DNA of 55,782 nt from Bacteroidales bacterium (GTDB taxonomy: Bacteria; Bacteroidota; Bacteroidia; Bacteroidales; UBA932). This document shows, one piece after another, positions 1 through 8,015 of this stretch. The translations under genes were made by a program, and so were the position numbers. The notes under the pieces were generated by a model, which had not been told where the DNA came from, did not search any database, and saw only the letters and a list, made by a program, of their open reading frames with translations. The stretch covers positions 1 through 55,782 of the forward strand of contig SFJA01000006.1 of the NCBI GenBank assembly GCA_004556005.1. The letters are read 5' to 3'. Numbering within the stretch: position 1 is the stretch's first letter; the number at the start of each line of letters is the position of its first letter.

Positions 1-918
1 GACCTTTTGTCGGATACTGGATTCAAACTAGTTTATGCAAATCCAGCCAACAAGTCGTTGCTGATTAATCTTTTGAACATTGTCCTTCCTGATGATATGC
101 GGGTAAGCGACATAGTGGAATATAGAGACCGTGAGCAGAACCCGGATAGCTTTTTGGGCAAAAAGACAATCCTTGACCTTGTGTGCCGAGACTTGGCGGG
201 AAATATCTTTTGTGTAGAGGTACAGAGGAAGATAGACAGCGCGTTCGGCAAGCGTTGCGTGTATTATGCTTCAGGCCAGTATCATTCGCAGTTGAGAAAG
301 GGCCAGAGGTACGAAGAATTGCACCCTGTGTTTGAAATTGCCTTTCTTGAGGAGCAGATACCTCACGCGGACGAGACGTTATGGGACACGGACAATATCA
401 TTTCCCGCTATCAAATTGCAGAAATGAGTACGGGAGAGAGTCTTGGTTCAACTATTTTCATTATCTTCGCAGAGTTGGGACGTTTCAGTAAAAGTGCGGA
501 GGAATGCTTGACCGTGAAGGACAAGTTGTTCTATTGGTTCAAGAACGCATCTTGCCTGAAGGATGCACCTGCGTGGACGGAAGATCCTGAATTGTCGGCA
601 CTTATGACAGCAACCGAGATTGCTGCGTTCCCACCGGAAAAGAAGGACATATACATCAAGAATATTATGAACGAGAGGGACATAGAATATCAGCAAAAGA
701 TCTGTTTCGACCGAGGGTTAAAGCAGGGCTTGGAACAGGGCTTGGAACAGGGCTTGGAGCAGGGCATGGAACAGGGACTCGTGAGAGGTCGGGCAGAAGG
801 CCGTGAAACCGGTGCCCGAGAGAATGCTTTGAAAACTGCTAAAGCACTCCTGCAAAACGGAATTGCACCTGACATTATTGCCAGGTGCACCGGATTGAGT
901 ATTGAAGATATAAGATAA
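1..918 (+). CDS. Rpn/PD-(D/E)XK nuclease family transposase-like protein (5' end outside window)
   Basis: The reading frame is open from the first base, so the gene enters from the left and its start is not seen; 305 codons are present. The visible part carries the PD-(D/E)XK core in the order expected for the Rpn/PDDEXK_2 family: a LDLVC strand supplying Asp, followed by an E-V-Q catalytic strand (IFCVEVQRK). The family consists of recombination-promoting nucleases, often annotated as transposases, that cut DNA; the exact role of this copy is unknown. Near the C-terminus is a run of EQGL/EQGM tetrapeptides followed by a charged helix and a short helical tail (PDIIARCTGLSIEDI), an arrangement common in this family. 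No neighbouring partner gene is visible. Family assignment is fairly sure; activity is inference. Confidence 0.82.
   Translation, partial: DLLSDTGFKLVYANPANKSLLINLLNIVLPDDMRVSDIVEYRDREQNPDSFLGKKTILDLVCRDLAGNIFCVEVQRKIDSAFGKRCVYYASGQYHSQLRKGQRYEELHPVFEIAFLEEQIPHADETLWDTDNIISRYQIAEMSTGESLGSTIFIIFAELGRFSKSAEECLTVKDKLFYWFKNASCLKDAPAWTEDPELSALMTATEIAAFPPEKKDIYIKNIMNERDIEYQQKICFDRGLKQGLEQGLEQGLEQGMEQGLVRGRAEGRETGARENALKTAKALLQNGIAPDIIARCTGLSIEDIR
718..783 (+). repeat. In-frame 12-bp tandem repeat coding EQGL
   Basis: Five near-identical 12-bp units of the type GAACAGGGCTTG lie in frame inside the Rpn-like gene and encode repeated EQGL/EQGM. Because the unit is a multiple of three, gain or loss of copies would change protein length without breaking the frame. 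Confidence 0.85.
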
Positions 919-1093
919 TCAAGAGGTTCCCGCTTGATGTGCAGCGGTAGGGAAGTGGCGAAACTGTAGCAGACTTTCTCGCCGGGAACAATGGTTTTGA
1001 AAGCGAGGGCGTGCATTTTGCCACCGCAAACCCGCACGCAGGTGCTGCCGGCATCCGGCATAACCAGTCCGACACCAATAAAGTTGTTGACAT
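919..1093 (+). other. Structured intergenic segment with nested inverted repeats
   Basis: Between the Rpn-like gene and yccF lie several clean inverted repeats. GTTCCC (926-931) pairs with GGGAAC (984-989) and encloses GGCGA (957-961)/TCGCC (79 to 83 of the 900s, i.e. 979-983). Next come GCGTGC (1009-1014)/GCACGC (1034-1039), then TGCCGG-CAT-CCGGCA (1046-1060), itself flanked by GGTG (1041-1044) and CACC (1073-1076). It could be a folded RNA, a leader of yccF or the boundary of a mobile piece. No named family is recognised. A minus-strand open frame also crosses it and is not annotated as a gene. Confidence 0.5.
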
Positions 1094-1456
1094 ATGAGTC
1101 TGATAGGAAATATTCTCTGGTTTATTCTCGGCGGTTTTGCAGTCGCCCTGATGTATTTTGTTAGCGGGCTGCTGCTCTGCTGTACCATCATAGGCATACC
1201 TTTCGGCCTTCAGCTTTTCAAGATTGCAGGCCTAGCCATCTGCCCGTTCGGCCGTGAAGTCACCTTGCTTTCCAATCAGGGCTGCCTGTCTTTTGTATTC
1301 AACGTTATCTGGCTCGTCTTCGGATGGTGGGAGATTGCCCTCGTCCATCTTGTTCTCGCTGCAATAATGGCCTTGACCATTGTCGGCATTCCGTTTGCCA
1401 AGGCTCATTGGAGACTTATGCTCCTGAGTTTCCTTCCTTTCGGCAGCAAAGCCTGA
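1094..1456 (+). CDS. yccF: YccF domain-containing inner membrane protein
   Basis: This 120-residue protein is made of four hydrophobic segments in two similar halves, each with an N-x-x-W start (NILWFILGG; NVIWLVFGWWE) followed by an I-x-G-I-P-F turn (TIIGIPFGLQLFK; TIVGIPFAKAHW). That duplicated pattern is typical of the YccF family, small inner-membrane proteins of unknown biochemical function. The length matches the family. The gene stands alone, with the structured segment upstream and glmS converging from the right 17 bases away. No promoter of the TAnnTTTG type is seen directly upstream. Confidence 0.85.
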   Translation: MSLIGNILWFILGGFAVALMYFVSGLLLCCTIIGIPFGLQLFKIAGLAICPFGREVTLLSNQGCLSFVFNVIWLVFGWWEIALVHLVLAAIMALTIVGIPFAKAHWRLMLLSFLPFGSKA

Positions 1457-1473
1457 TAACCTTGGCCAACCCG

Positions 1474-3303
1474 CTACTCGACTGTGACGCTTTTTGCAAG
1501 GTTGCGCGGCTTGTCCACGTCCAGTCCCTTGACAACCGAGGTGTAGTATCCGAGCAGCTGAAGGGGCACGATGGCAAGTATGCCGATGAAATGCTCATCG
1601 ACCTTTGGAACATAAATGGTAAAGTCTGCAACGTCCTCGATATCATAGTGTCCCTGCGTTGTCACAGCCATAAGGTATGCGCCTCTGGTCTTGCATTCCA
1701 TATTTGAGACCGTCTTGCCGAACAGCGCATTCTGGGTCAGTACTCCGACCAGCAGCGTCCCCGGCTCTATAAGGGAGATGGTCCCGTGCTTGAGTTCTCC
1801 GGCGGCGTATGCCTCGCTATGTACGTACGAAACCTCCTTCATCTTGAGACTGCCCTCAAGGCAGACGGCATAGTCGATTCCCCTTCCTATGAAGAATGCG
1901 TCCGCGAACCACTGGATGCGCTCCTTGTCTTCGAGCTGGTGAGCAATCTTGTCCGGAATGCTCTGAAGTTCGGAGATGAGCTGGACATACCTGCCGTTGT
2001 CGATCTGACCTCTGATACGGGCGAATTCGACTGCAAGTGTAAAAGCGGCGGCGAGCTGGGTGCAGTAGGCCTTCGTGGTAGCTACCGCGATTTCGGGACC
2101 GGCCAGCGTGTAGAGCACGTGGTCGGCTTCGCGGGCGATGGAACTGCCTACTACATTGACGATTGCGAGTGTCTTTGCTCCGAGCGAACGGGCCTCCCTC
2201 AGTGCAGCCAGGCTGTCGGCAGTCTCTCCTGACTGTGAGATGACTATGACCAGCGTCCCCGGCGACAGGATAGGATTGCGATAGCGGAATTCGGACGCGA
2301 GTTCGACCCTGACCGGTATGCGGGCGAGGTCCTCGAACACGTACTGCGCCTCCATCCCGACGTGCCAGGCACTTCCGCAGGCGACAATCTGAATGGAAGT
2401 CAGAGTGCGGACGAATGCCTCATCCAAGCCTGTGGCGCTGATGTCGATGCACTTGCCGTCGGAACTAATCAGCGAGTTGAGGGTGTCTCTCACGGCGCGA
2501 GGCTGCTCGTGGATTTCCTTTATCATAAAGTGCTCGTATCCACCTCTTTCCGCTGCCTGGTCGTCCCAGGTTATTGTGGAGAGCTCCTTCTGGATCTGCT
2601 CGCCTTCGCTGTTGTAGAAGCTGACTTCGCCAGCCTTGACGCAGGCCATTTCGCAGTTTCCGACATAATACACGTTCCTCGTGTACTTCAGTATTGCAGG
2701 GACGTCGGAGGCAATGAAAGTTTCGCCTTCGCCGGTGCCGATGATCATAGGGCTGTCCTTGCGCGCTGTCCAGATCCTGTCAGGGAAGTCGTTGAACAGC
2801 AATGCAAGGGCATAGGAACCCCTGATTCGCAGCATCATCTTGGAAAGTGCGGCAACAGGGTCGCCGGTCTTGCGGTAGTAATAGTCGGCAAGTTTAACTG
2901 CTACTTCCGTATCTGTCTGAGAATAAAACTCATATCCTGCTTTAACCAGTTTGTCCTTGAGTTCCTGGTAATTCTCTATGATTCCGTTGTGAACCCCGAC
3001 TACGGCGCAGTCGTCCGCACTGGGCCCGGAGATATGCGGGTGTGCATTGGTCTCGCTCGGCTCTCCGTGAGTCGCCCAGCGTGTATGACCTATGCCAATG
3101 TTCCCGGTCAGTGCCTTGCCCCCGTCAATCTTCTCGGACAGCATCCTGAGCCGCCCCTTTGCCTTTACAACCCGGACCTTTCCGTCAAGACCCCTTACGG
3201 CAATGCCTGCAGAGTCGTAGCCACGGTATTCGAGTTTTGACAATCCTTCCAAAAGGACCTCGGCTGCCTGCCTGGGGCCCACGTAACCGGTTATTCCACA
3301 CAT
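1474..3303 (-). CDS. glmS: Glutamine--fructose-6-phosphate aminotransferase (isomerizing)
   Basis: GlmS makes glucosamine-6-phosphate from fructose-6-phosphate and glutamine, the first step toward UDP-GlcNAc for peptidoglycan and lipid A. The 609-residue protein is full length. It begins MCGITGYVG, so Cys2 becomes the N-terminal nucleophile of the class II glutamine amidotransferase domain (about 1-215, with RGYDSAG, HTRWATHG and NGIIENY motifs). Two SIS sugar-isomerase domains follow (about 285-425 and 455-600), and it ends in the typical D-x-P-R-N-L-A-K-S-V-T-V-E. It starts 6 bases after the Gfo/Idh gene stop, so the two are probably cotranscribed. No glmS ribozyme is seen. Confidence 0.97.
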   Translation of the reverse strand: MCGITGYVGPRQAAEVLLEGLSKLEYRGYDSAGIAVRGLDGKVRVVKAKGRLRMLSEKIDGGKALTGNIGIGHTRWATHGEPSETNAHPHISGPSADDCAVVGVHNGIIENYQELKDKLVKAGYEFYSQTDTEVAVKLADYYYRKTGDPVAALSKMMLRIRGSYALALLFNDFPDRIWTARKDSPMIIGTGEGETFIASDVPAILKYTRNVYYVGNCEMACVKAGEVSFYNSEGEQIQKELSTITWDDQAAERGGYEHFMIKEIHEQPRAVRDTLNSLISSDGKCIDISATGLDEAFVRTLTSIQIVACGSAWHVGMEAQYVFEDLARIPVRVELASEFRYRNPILSPGTLVIVISQSGETADSLAALREARSLGAKTLAIVNVVGSSIAREADHVLYTLAGPEIAVATTKAYCTQLAAAFTLAVEFARIRGQIDNGRYVQLISELQSIPDKIAHQLEDKERIQWFADAFFIGRGIDYAVCLEGSLKMKEVSYVHSEAYAAGELKHGTISLIEPGTLLVGVLTQNALFGKTVSNMECKTRGAYLMAVTTQGHYDIEDVADFTIYVPKVDEHFIGILAIVPLQLLGYYTSVVKGLDVDKPRNLAKSVTVE

Positions 3304-3309
3304 ACTTGC

Positions 3310-4770
3310 TTAATCAACTTTTACCTTCTTCCTGGACAATCTGCTCTTTTCGGCACGGAAGCCCATAACGTGGCTTTCAATGGATGCGTCGATGTTGCTT
3401 GTAAGCATGCTCTCGTCCTTGTGGGCGACCGCTTCAAGGAAGTCGCAGACGAGAGCCATGTCGCCGCCCCCGTGTCCTGCGCCCTTGTACTCAGGAATGT
3501 CGGAAACGTCCTTGTGCCAAACGAGCTTGCGGTTGCTGCGGAACTCGTAAAGGGTAAACTTCTTGCCGTCTCCTTCTATGTATCCTGTCGTTCCCATTAC
3601 GCGCGTGCGCCTGCCTCCGAACGGAGTAAATGCTTCCATTGAGAATGATGCCGTGGTTCCGTCCTCAAACACCATTTCGCTGACGAAGTGGTCAGGCTGG
3701 TCGTTGTCGCAGTGATATACGCAGCGTCCCCATTCGTTGTTCGGGTCCGAAATCTTGCCCATTATTTCCGCCTCGTCGCGGCTGTTCTTGAGGTCAAATA
3801 CTCCGAGATGCTGCTTTCTCTTTACATAAATGTCGATTGCGCTGTATGGGCAGCTGGCCTCGTGCGGGCATCCGTCGGTGCAGCGCAGCGGTGCACCCTC
3901 GGGGGCGTTCTCGGCCTTGAACCAGGTGAGAGAACCGTCTGCAACTATGGTCTTGCAAGGCTTGCCTACGATCCATCGCAGTATATCAAGGTCGTGGCAG
4001 CTTTTTGCAAGAATGATAGGGGTAGTCTTTTTTGAATCTCGCCAGTTGCCCCTGACATAGGAGTGTGCCATATGGCGGCACTCGATAGGCTCCATGTGCT
4101 GTATGCTGATGAGCTTGCCTATCATACCGGAATGGATTGCCTGATAAAGGGCCCTGAAATACGGGCTGTAGCGGAGAACGTGGCAGACAGCGACTATACC
4201 GCCGTACTTGTGTGCCTGGTCCCTGATGTCCTTGCACTCCTTTTCGCTCTGGGCAACCGGCTTTTCGAGCAGGACGTCGTAACCCATCTCCAGTGCCTTC
4301 ATGCACGGCCCGTAATGCAGGTCGTCAGGAGTGGTTACAAACACGGCGTCAGCAAATTTTGGAACCTTGAACACTTCGCTCCAGTCGCCGAAACGGTGCT
4401 CTTCGTCTATGCCGAACTTGTCGCCCATGGAGTCCTTGCGACTTTCCCTGATATCCGAAACGCCCACAATCTGCAGGCACTCAGGATATCTCTTTGCATA
4501 TGAAGCATAAGTCCTTCCCCTGCTTCCGGCGCCTACGATTATTGCGCGAATAGGCTTGCCGTTCACATCGGCCCTGAGCCCCTTTACCGCGAAATCCAGT
4601 TCCGGGTCGGTTTCCGAAGCCCCTGAGACTGCATCTGCAGGCCCTTCTGCATACTTGTCAGAAGATGATGAAACCGCTCTTTCAACGGCCTTGAGCCGTT
4701 GTTCACTGCCAATGAAAGTTGCACCCACGGTCAGGGCACCGAGACTTTTTAGAAAATCCTTGCGATCCAT
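3310..4770 (-). CDS. Gfo/Idh/MocA family oxidoreductase with Tat-like leader
   Basis: A 486-residue NAD(P)-dependent oxidoreductase of the Gfo/Idh/MocA family, whose members oxidise or reduce sugars and inositols. The dinucleotide-binding loop GAGSRG is at residues 80-85 and the family E-K-P motif at 169-171. The N-terminus (MDRKDFLKSLG followed by a hydrophobic stretch) resembles a degenerate Tat signal (R-K instead of R-R), as in many Bacteroidales secreted or periplasmic members. Three cysteines at 297, 301 and 307 (CTDGCPHEASC) form a small cluster sometimes seen in this subgroup. The substrate cannot be told. It precedes glmS closely, suggesting an amino-sugar link, but this is inference. 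Confidence 0.88.
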   Translation of the reverse strand: MDRKDFLKSLGALTVGATFIGSEQRLKAVERAVSSSSDKYAEGPADAVSGASETDPELDFAVKGLRADVNGKPIRAIIVGAGSRGRTYASYAKRYPECLQIVGVSDIRESRKDSMGDKFGIDEEHRFGDWSEVFKVPKFADAVFVTTPDDLHYGPCMKALEMGYDVLLEKPVAQSEKECKDIRDQAHKYGGIVAVCHVLRYSPYFRALYQAIHSGMIGKLISIQHMEPIECRHMAHSYVRGNWRDSKKTTPIILAKSCHDLDILRWIVGKPCKTIVADGSLTWFKAENAPEGAPLRCTDGCPHEASCPYSAIDIYVKRKQHLGVFDLKNSRDEAEIMGKISDPNNEWGRCVYHCDNDQPDHFVSEMVFEDGTTASFSMEAFTPFGGRRTRVMGTTGYIEGDGKKFTLYEFRSNRKLVWHKDVSDIPEYKGAGHGGGDMALVCDFLEAVAHKDESMLTSNIDASIESHVMGFRAEKSRLSRKKVKVD

Positions 4771-4775
4771 AATTC

Positions 4776-4800
4776 CAAAGCTATTTGTTTTACAAATGTA
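4776..4800 (-). promoter_or_regulatory. -7 boxes for the Gfo/Idh-glmS unit
   Basis: On the minus strand two sequences fit the Bacteroidota -7 consensus TAnnTTTG: TACATTTG (4793-4800) and TAGCTTTG (4776-4783). The first would give a leader of about 20 bases, the second an almost leaderless transcript. Confidence 0.55.
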
Positions 4801-4832
4801 AGGATTTTTCCGTATAACCGGGAATATCTTCT

Positions 4833-4840
4833 TATATTTG
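4833..4840 (+). promoter_or_regulatory. -7 box for the 4862 operon
   Basis: TATATTTG fits TAnnTTTG and lies 21 bases before the ATG at 4862. It points away from the Gfo/Idh-glmS promoters. Confidence 0.6.
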
Positions 4841-4861
4841 TTAGTCGCAAAACAAAGGATT

Positions 4862-5986
4862 ATGTTGAAGTTATTGTTTATCTGTATGCTTTCCCTCCTT
4901 CAGGCTCTTCCGTCAGAAGTATTTTTCGGCGGGCAGCGCCAACATGTGCAGGGAATTGCCTATGACAGCAGTGAGGACTGTATGTATATGTCCTTCACCA
5001 GCCGCTTTGTCAAAGTCGATATGCAGGGCAATCTGATAGCCTCGATAGACCGCATCCAGGGCCATCTTGGCGCCATGACCTTCGATCAGGGCAGCCGCAG
5101 GGTCTATGCCTCGCTCGAATGCAAGGATGACGAGATAGGCGCCGGCATAGCAAAAACCCTTGGTACACAAGCCGTTGGCCGTTCAGACTCGCATTTCTAC
5201 ATAGCCATTATCGACGTTGACAAACTTGACCGTCCGGGAGTCGATCCCGAGGACAACGACGTGTTCAGGACAGTCTGTCTCAACAAGGTTATGGAAGATT
5301 ATTCAGCAACGGTACAGACCGCTGACGGTCCCCGCGAGCACCGCTACGGTTGTTCGGGCATTGACGGCGTTGCAATCGCTCCCGCTGCCGGAAAGGCTGG
5401 AAAGTCCGGAAAGGACTATCTTTACGTTGCATACGGCATCTATTCCGACAATTCCCGCGAAGATAATGATTATCAGATACTTCACCGCTATTCTTTGCCT
5501 GAGCTTGACCGACTCGCCCGAACAGTGCGCTTCGGCGAACTGCACTCGAGCGGACCTGCAAAGCCGGGAAAGGAGTACTTTGTCCACACCGGCAACACTT
5601 CTTACGGAGTGCAGAATCTTGCCTACGACCCGCATACCCGCTGCCTCTTCCTTGCCGTCTATCCAGGCCGCAAACCGCAGTATCCCAATTACAAGCTTTT
5701 CGCTGTAAGTCTGGAAAACAAAGCTTTCAAGGCCCCTCTGAAGGGCGGCGACGCCACTCTCAAACTGCAGTTTCCCCTCCGTTCCGACGGGGCTCTCACC
5801 GACAGCGACAGCGGCACCTCCGGCTGGCGCTTCCCTTACGGCTCCACGGGTCTCTGTCCGCTCGGCGGCGGCCTCTGGTACATCTCCGAAAACGGCAAAA
5901 ACGCTGAAGGCGAATTCTGCCGCGCCCGTCTTTACCGCTGGGTAGGCCGGCCGGATGCCGCTTTCGAGAAGAATTCCTCCCTATGA
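4862..5986 (+). CDS. Secreted protein of unknown function
   Basis: 374 residues starting at the ATG that begins a clear signal peptide (MLKLLFICMLSLLQALP); an upstream TTG at 4838 lies inside the promoter box and is unlikely. The mature part alternates short strands with phrases such as GIAYDSSEDCMYMSF, MTFDQGSRRVYASL and NLAYDPHTRCLFLAVY, which read like blades of a beta-propeller that follow stored or displayed values. No family is recognised and no catalytic motif is seen. Its stop overlaps the next start (ATGA at 5983-5986), so it is translationally coupled to the SDR gene; the two may act in one process across the envelope. Confidence 0.75.
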   Translation: MLKLLFICMLSLLQALPSEVFFGGQRQHVQGIAYDSSEDCMYMSFTSRFVKVDMQGNLIASIDRIQGHLGAMTFDQGSRRVYASLECKDDEIGAGIAKTLGTQAVGRSDSHFYIAIIDVDKLDRPGVDPEDNDVFRTVCLNKVMEDYSATVQTADGPREHRYGCSGIDGVAIAPAAGKAGKSGKDYLYVAYGIYSDNSREDNDYQILHRYSLPELDRLARTVRFGELHSSGPAKPGKEYFVHTGNTSYGVQNLAYDPHTRCLFLAVYPGRKPQYPNYKLFAVSLENKAFKAPLKGGDATLKLQFPLRSDGALTDSDSGTSGWRFPYGSTGLCPLGGGLWYISENGKNAEGEFCRARLYRWVGRPDAAFEKNSSL

Positions 5987-6777
5987 AAAAGGTGAAAAAG
6001 GGCGAGGGCGCTTATGCGCTGGTGACCGGGGCGAGTTCCGGGATTGGCCTGCAATATGCCCGCCAGCTCGCGCAGCGAGGCTATAACCTGCTGATGGTCA
6101 GCAATGAAGACTCTGTCCATGAAAGAGCTCGTGACATTGCATCCGGCTTTGCGAAAGTGTCTGTACGCGGATTGGTGCTGGACCTTGCCGAGACCGGGGC
6201 GGCTGAGAGTCTGCACTCGTACTGCGCTGAGAACGGGCTTCAGGTCGAGGTGCTGGTGAACAACGCCGGAATCTATCACAACTGTGATTTTCTGGATGAC
6301 AGCTGGAGGTTCAACTCCGCGATAATGCTGCTGCACGTCTATACTCCGACTATGCTGATGTATCTTTTCGGAAAGGATATGGCAGCGCGTGGCTACGGTT
6401 ACATATTGAATATGAGTTCGGTAACCTCCGCTTTCTCCGTTCAGAGGATAGGCATTTACTGTTCGACAAAAGCCTATCTGCAGCGAATTTCGCGTTCGGC
6501 GCACGTCGAACTTTCCGGCAGGGGAGTGGTCGTGACCTGCGTCAGACCGGGGGCCGTGGCTACCGACCTGTACAATCTCAGCAGTGCGGCCCGCCGTCTG
6601 GGACTTGCCCTGGGCTATATAACTACGCCTGAACGGCTTGCGAAAAGGGGACTTGATGCGATGTTTCGCGGACGCTCCTGCCTGACTCCGGGACTTTATA
6701 CAAAGTTGCTTGATCTGCTTATAAGGTTTGTTCCGACTTGGGCGCTCAAGCTAATAAGAAGATGGGGAATTTATTGA
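5983..6777 (+). CDS. Short-chain dehydrogenase/reductase (SDR)
   Basis: A 264-residue classical SDR, an NAD(P)(H)-dependent oxidoreductase of alcohols, ketones or acyl chains. The cofactor loop TGASSGIG is at 15-22, NNAG at 93-96, the catalytic Ser near 145-146 (NMSSVTS) and Y159-x-x-x-K163 (YCSTK). The C-terminal extension (about 215-264) with hydrophobic and basic residues is like that of the membrane-associated DltE/YqjQ/17-beta-HSD-like branch acting on lipids, but the substrate is not shown. It overlaps the secreted-protein gene by 4 bases and is followed after one base by the WYL regulator gene. Confidence 0.9.
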   Translation: MKKVKKGEGAYALVTGASSGIGLQYARQLAQRGYNLLMVSNEDSVHERARDIASGFAKVSVRGLVLDLAETGAAESLHSYCAENGLQVEVLVNNAGIYHNCDFLDDSWRFNSAIMLLHVYTPTMLMYLFGKDMAARGYGYILNMSSVTSAFSVQRIGIYCSTKAYLQRISRSAHVELSGRGVVVTCVRPGAVATDLYNLSSAARRLGLALGYITTPERLAKRGLDAMFRGRSCLTPGLYTKLLDLLIRFVPTWALKLIRRWGIY

Positions 6778-6778
6778 T

Positions 6779-7699
6779 ATGGACCAGCCCAAGATAGAAC
6801 GGCTTCTGCGTTTGATGAAGTATCTTTCGTCAAACGTCAATTATTCGATAGGGGAGTTGAGCCGCAAGCTCGATATGTCTCCGCGAACCGTTTACAGGTA
6901 CATAGATACTTTCAAGTCGGCGGGTTTTTCCGTTGTCAAGCTCTACTCGGACGTGTATAAGCTGTTGAGTATGCCGAAGGAATCTGTGGATCTCGACAAA
7001 CTGATTTATTTCTCCGAAGAGGAAGCGTATCTTGTCAATACACTGATAGAAAACCTTGCTCCGACCAACTCTCTCAAGGCTAATCTCAAAGAGAAGCTCT
7101 CGGCAATATACAGCCAGACATCCATTGCGGATTTTGTTGACCGGAAAAGCAATGCGGCCCACGTGGAACTGCTTGGCGAAGCCATCAAGAACAGGTGCAA
7201 GGCAGTACTGGTCAACTATCAGTCGGCCAGTTCTCACAGTACAAGAGACAGACTGATAGAACCTTATGACTTTACCTCTGACTATGTTGACGTTTGCGCG
7301 CTGGACCTTGAGGACGGCCGCAACAAGATATTCAAGATTTCCAGGATAGGGGAGGTTCGTATGCTGGATGAGGAATGGACAAGGGAGGGCGAACACCGAC
7401 GCAAGGGTATGGACGTTTTCCGCTTCTCCGGCGATACCGCGCAGCGGGTGCGTCTGCGCCTGTCCACTATGGCAAAGAACCTGCTCGTGGAAGAATTCCC
7501 CCTTGCAATCCGGGACCTCAGTCCTGACGGGGAAGCCTGGCTGCTCGATACCGAGGTGTACAGCTTTGTGGGCATAGGCCGCTTCTATCTGGGTCTTGCA
7601 AGCGAAATAAGCATCGTGGACAGTCAGGAGTTCGAGGCATATATCGCCGATTATGTCGGAAGGAACCTCGTGCGCGGAGCTTATCGTTGCAGCCGATAG
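6779..7699 (+). CDS. HTH/WYL-domain transcriptional regulator
   Basis: 306 residues: an N-terminal winged helix (about 1-60; LSRKLDMSPRTVYRYIDTFK is the recognition region), a linker with an EEEAYLV helix, a WYL-type sensor domain (about 130-215; KAVLVNYQSA... and LIEPYDF) and a WCX-like C-terminal domain (about 220-300). Such proteins bind DNA and respond to ligands or single-stranded nucleic acid. The tryptophan-tyrosine-leucine signature itself is degenerate. It starts one base after the SDR stop, so it is likely an autoregulator of this three-gene unit. Confidence 0.85.
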   Translation: MDQPKIERLLRLMKYLSSNVNYSIGELSRKLDMSPRTVYRYIDTFKSAGFSVVKLYSDVYKLLSMPKESVDLDKLIYFSEEEAYLVNTLIENLAPTNSLKANLKEKLSAIYSQTSIADFVDRKSNAAHVELLGEAIKNRCKAVLVNYQSASSHSTRDRLIEPYDFTSDYVDVCALDLEDGRNKIFKISRIGEVRMLDEEWTREGEHRRKGMDVFRFSGDTAQRVRLRLSTMAKNLLVEEFPLAIRDLSPDGEAWLLDTEVYSFVGIGRFYLGLASEISIVDSQEFEAYIADYVGRNLVRGAYRCSR

Positions 7700-7751
7700 C
7701 GGCGATAGAAACAAACACGGACAAAAGCTTTGCAAAACACTACCAAGGATA

Positions 7752-7759
7752 TAACTTTG
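7752..7759 (+). promoter_or_regulatory. -7 box before the small membrane protein
   Basis: TAACTTTG fits TAnnTTTG, about 50 bases before the ATG at 7809. A CTTTGC at 7727 lies near the -33 position. Confidence 0.55.
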
Positions 7760-7808
7760 CAGCGTCGTAATGATACGGCAGACATTTAACATTATAAATA
7801 TCAATATT

Positions 7809-8009
7809 ATGAAAGCACTTATCATCATCGCTGCAATGCTTGTTCTCGTAGTTGTACTCAAGGTTCTTGACGCTCTTACCTCCGGTCGTATCAACAGCGT
7901 TGGAGCAAAGTCCAACAGTCTCTCCAGAAATATGCCCCGCATCGACATAAATGATCCTGAGAGCATCAAGGCGGGCATTGCTTACTACAAGGATCTCGAA
8001 GACTAATTG
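7809..8009 (+). CDS. Small single-pass membrane protein
   Basis: The coding part ends at the TAA at 8004-8006, giving 65 residues from the ATG at 7809. Residues 2-20 form one transmembrane helix (ALIIIAAMLVLVVVLKVL), followed by a polar tail ending in GIAYYKDLED. An upstream ATG at 7770 would add 13 polar residues and is less likely. No family is recognised. It lies 9 bases before the LysR gene and probably shares its mRNA with it and the transporter, so it may be a transporter accessory peptide; that is inference. (The three bases after the stop are included only to show the junction.). Confidence 0.6.
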
Positions 8010-8015
8010 AAACTT

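Noticed and set aside
690..1061. Minus-strand frame of 123 codons over the end of the Rpn-like gene and the gap
   Set aside because: Half of it is antisense to real coding repeats and no promoter or homology is recognisable.
2362..3240. Long plus-strand frame over glmS
   Set aside because: It is antisense to the conserved glmS gene.
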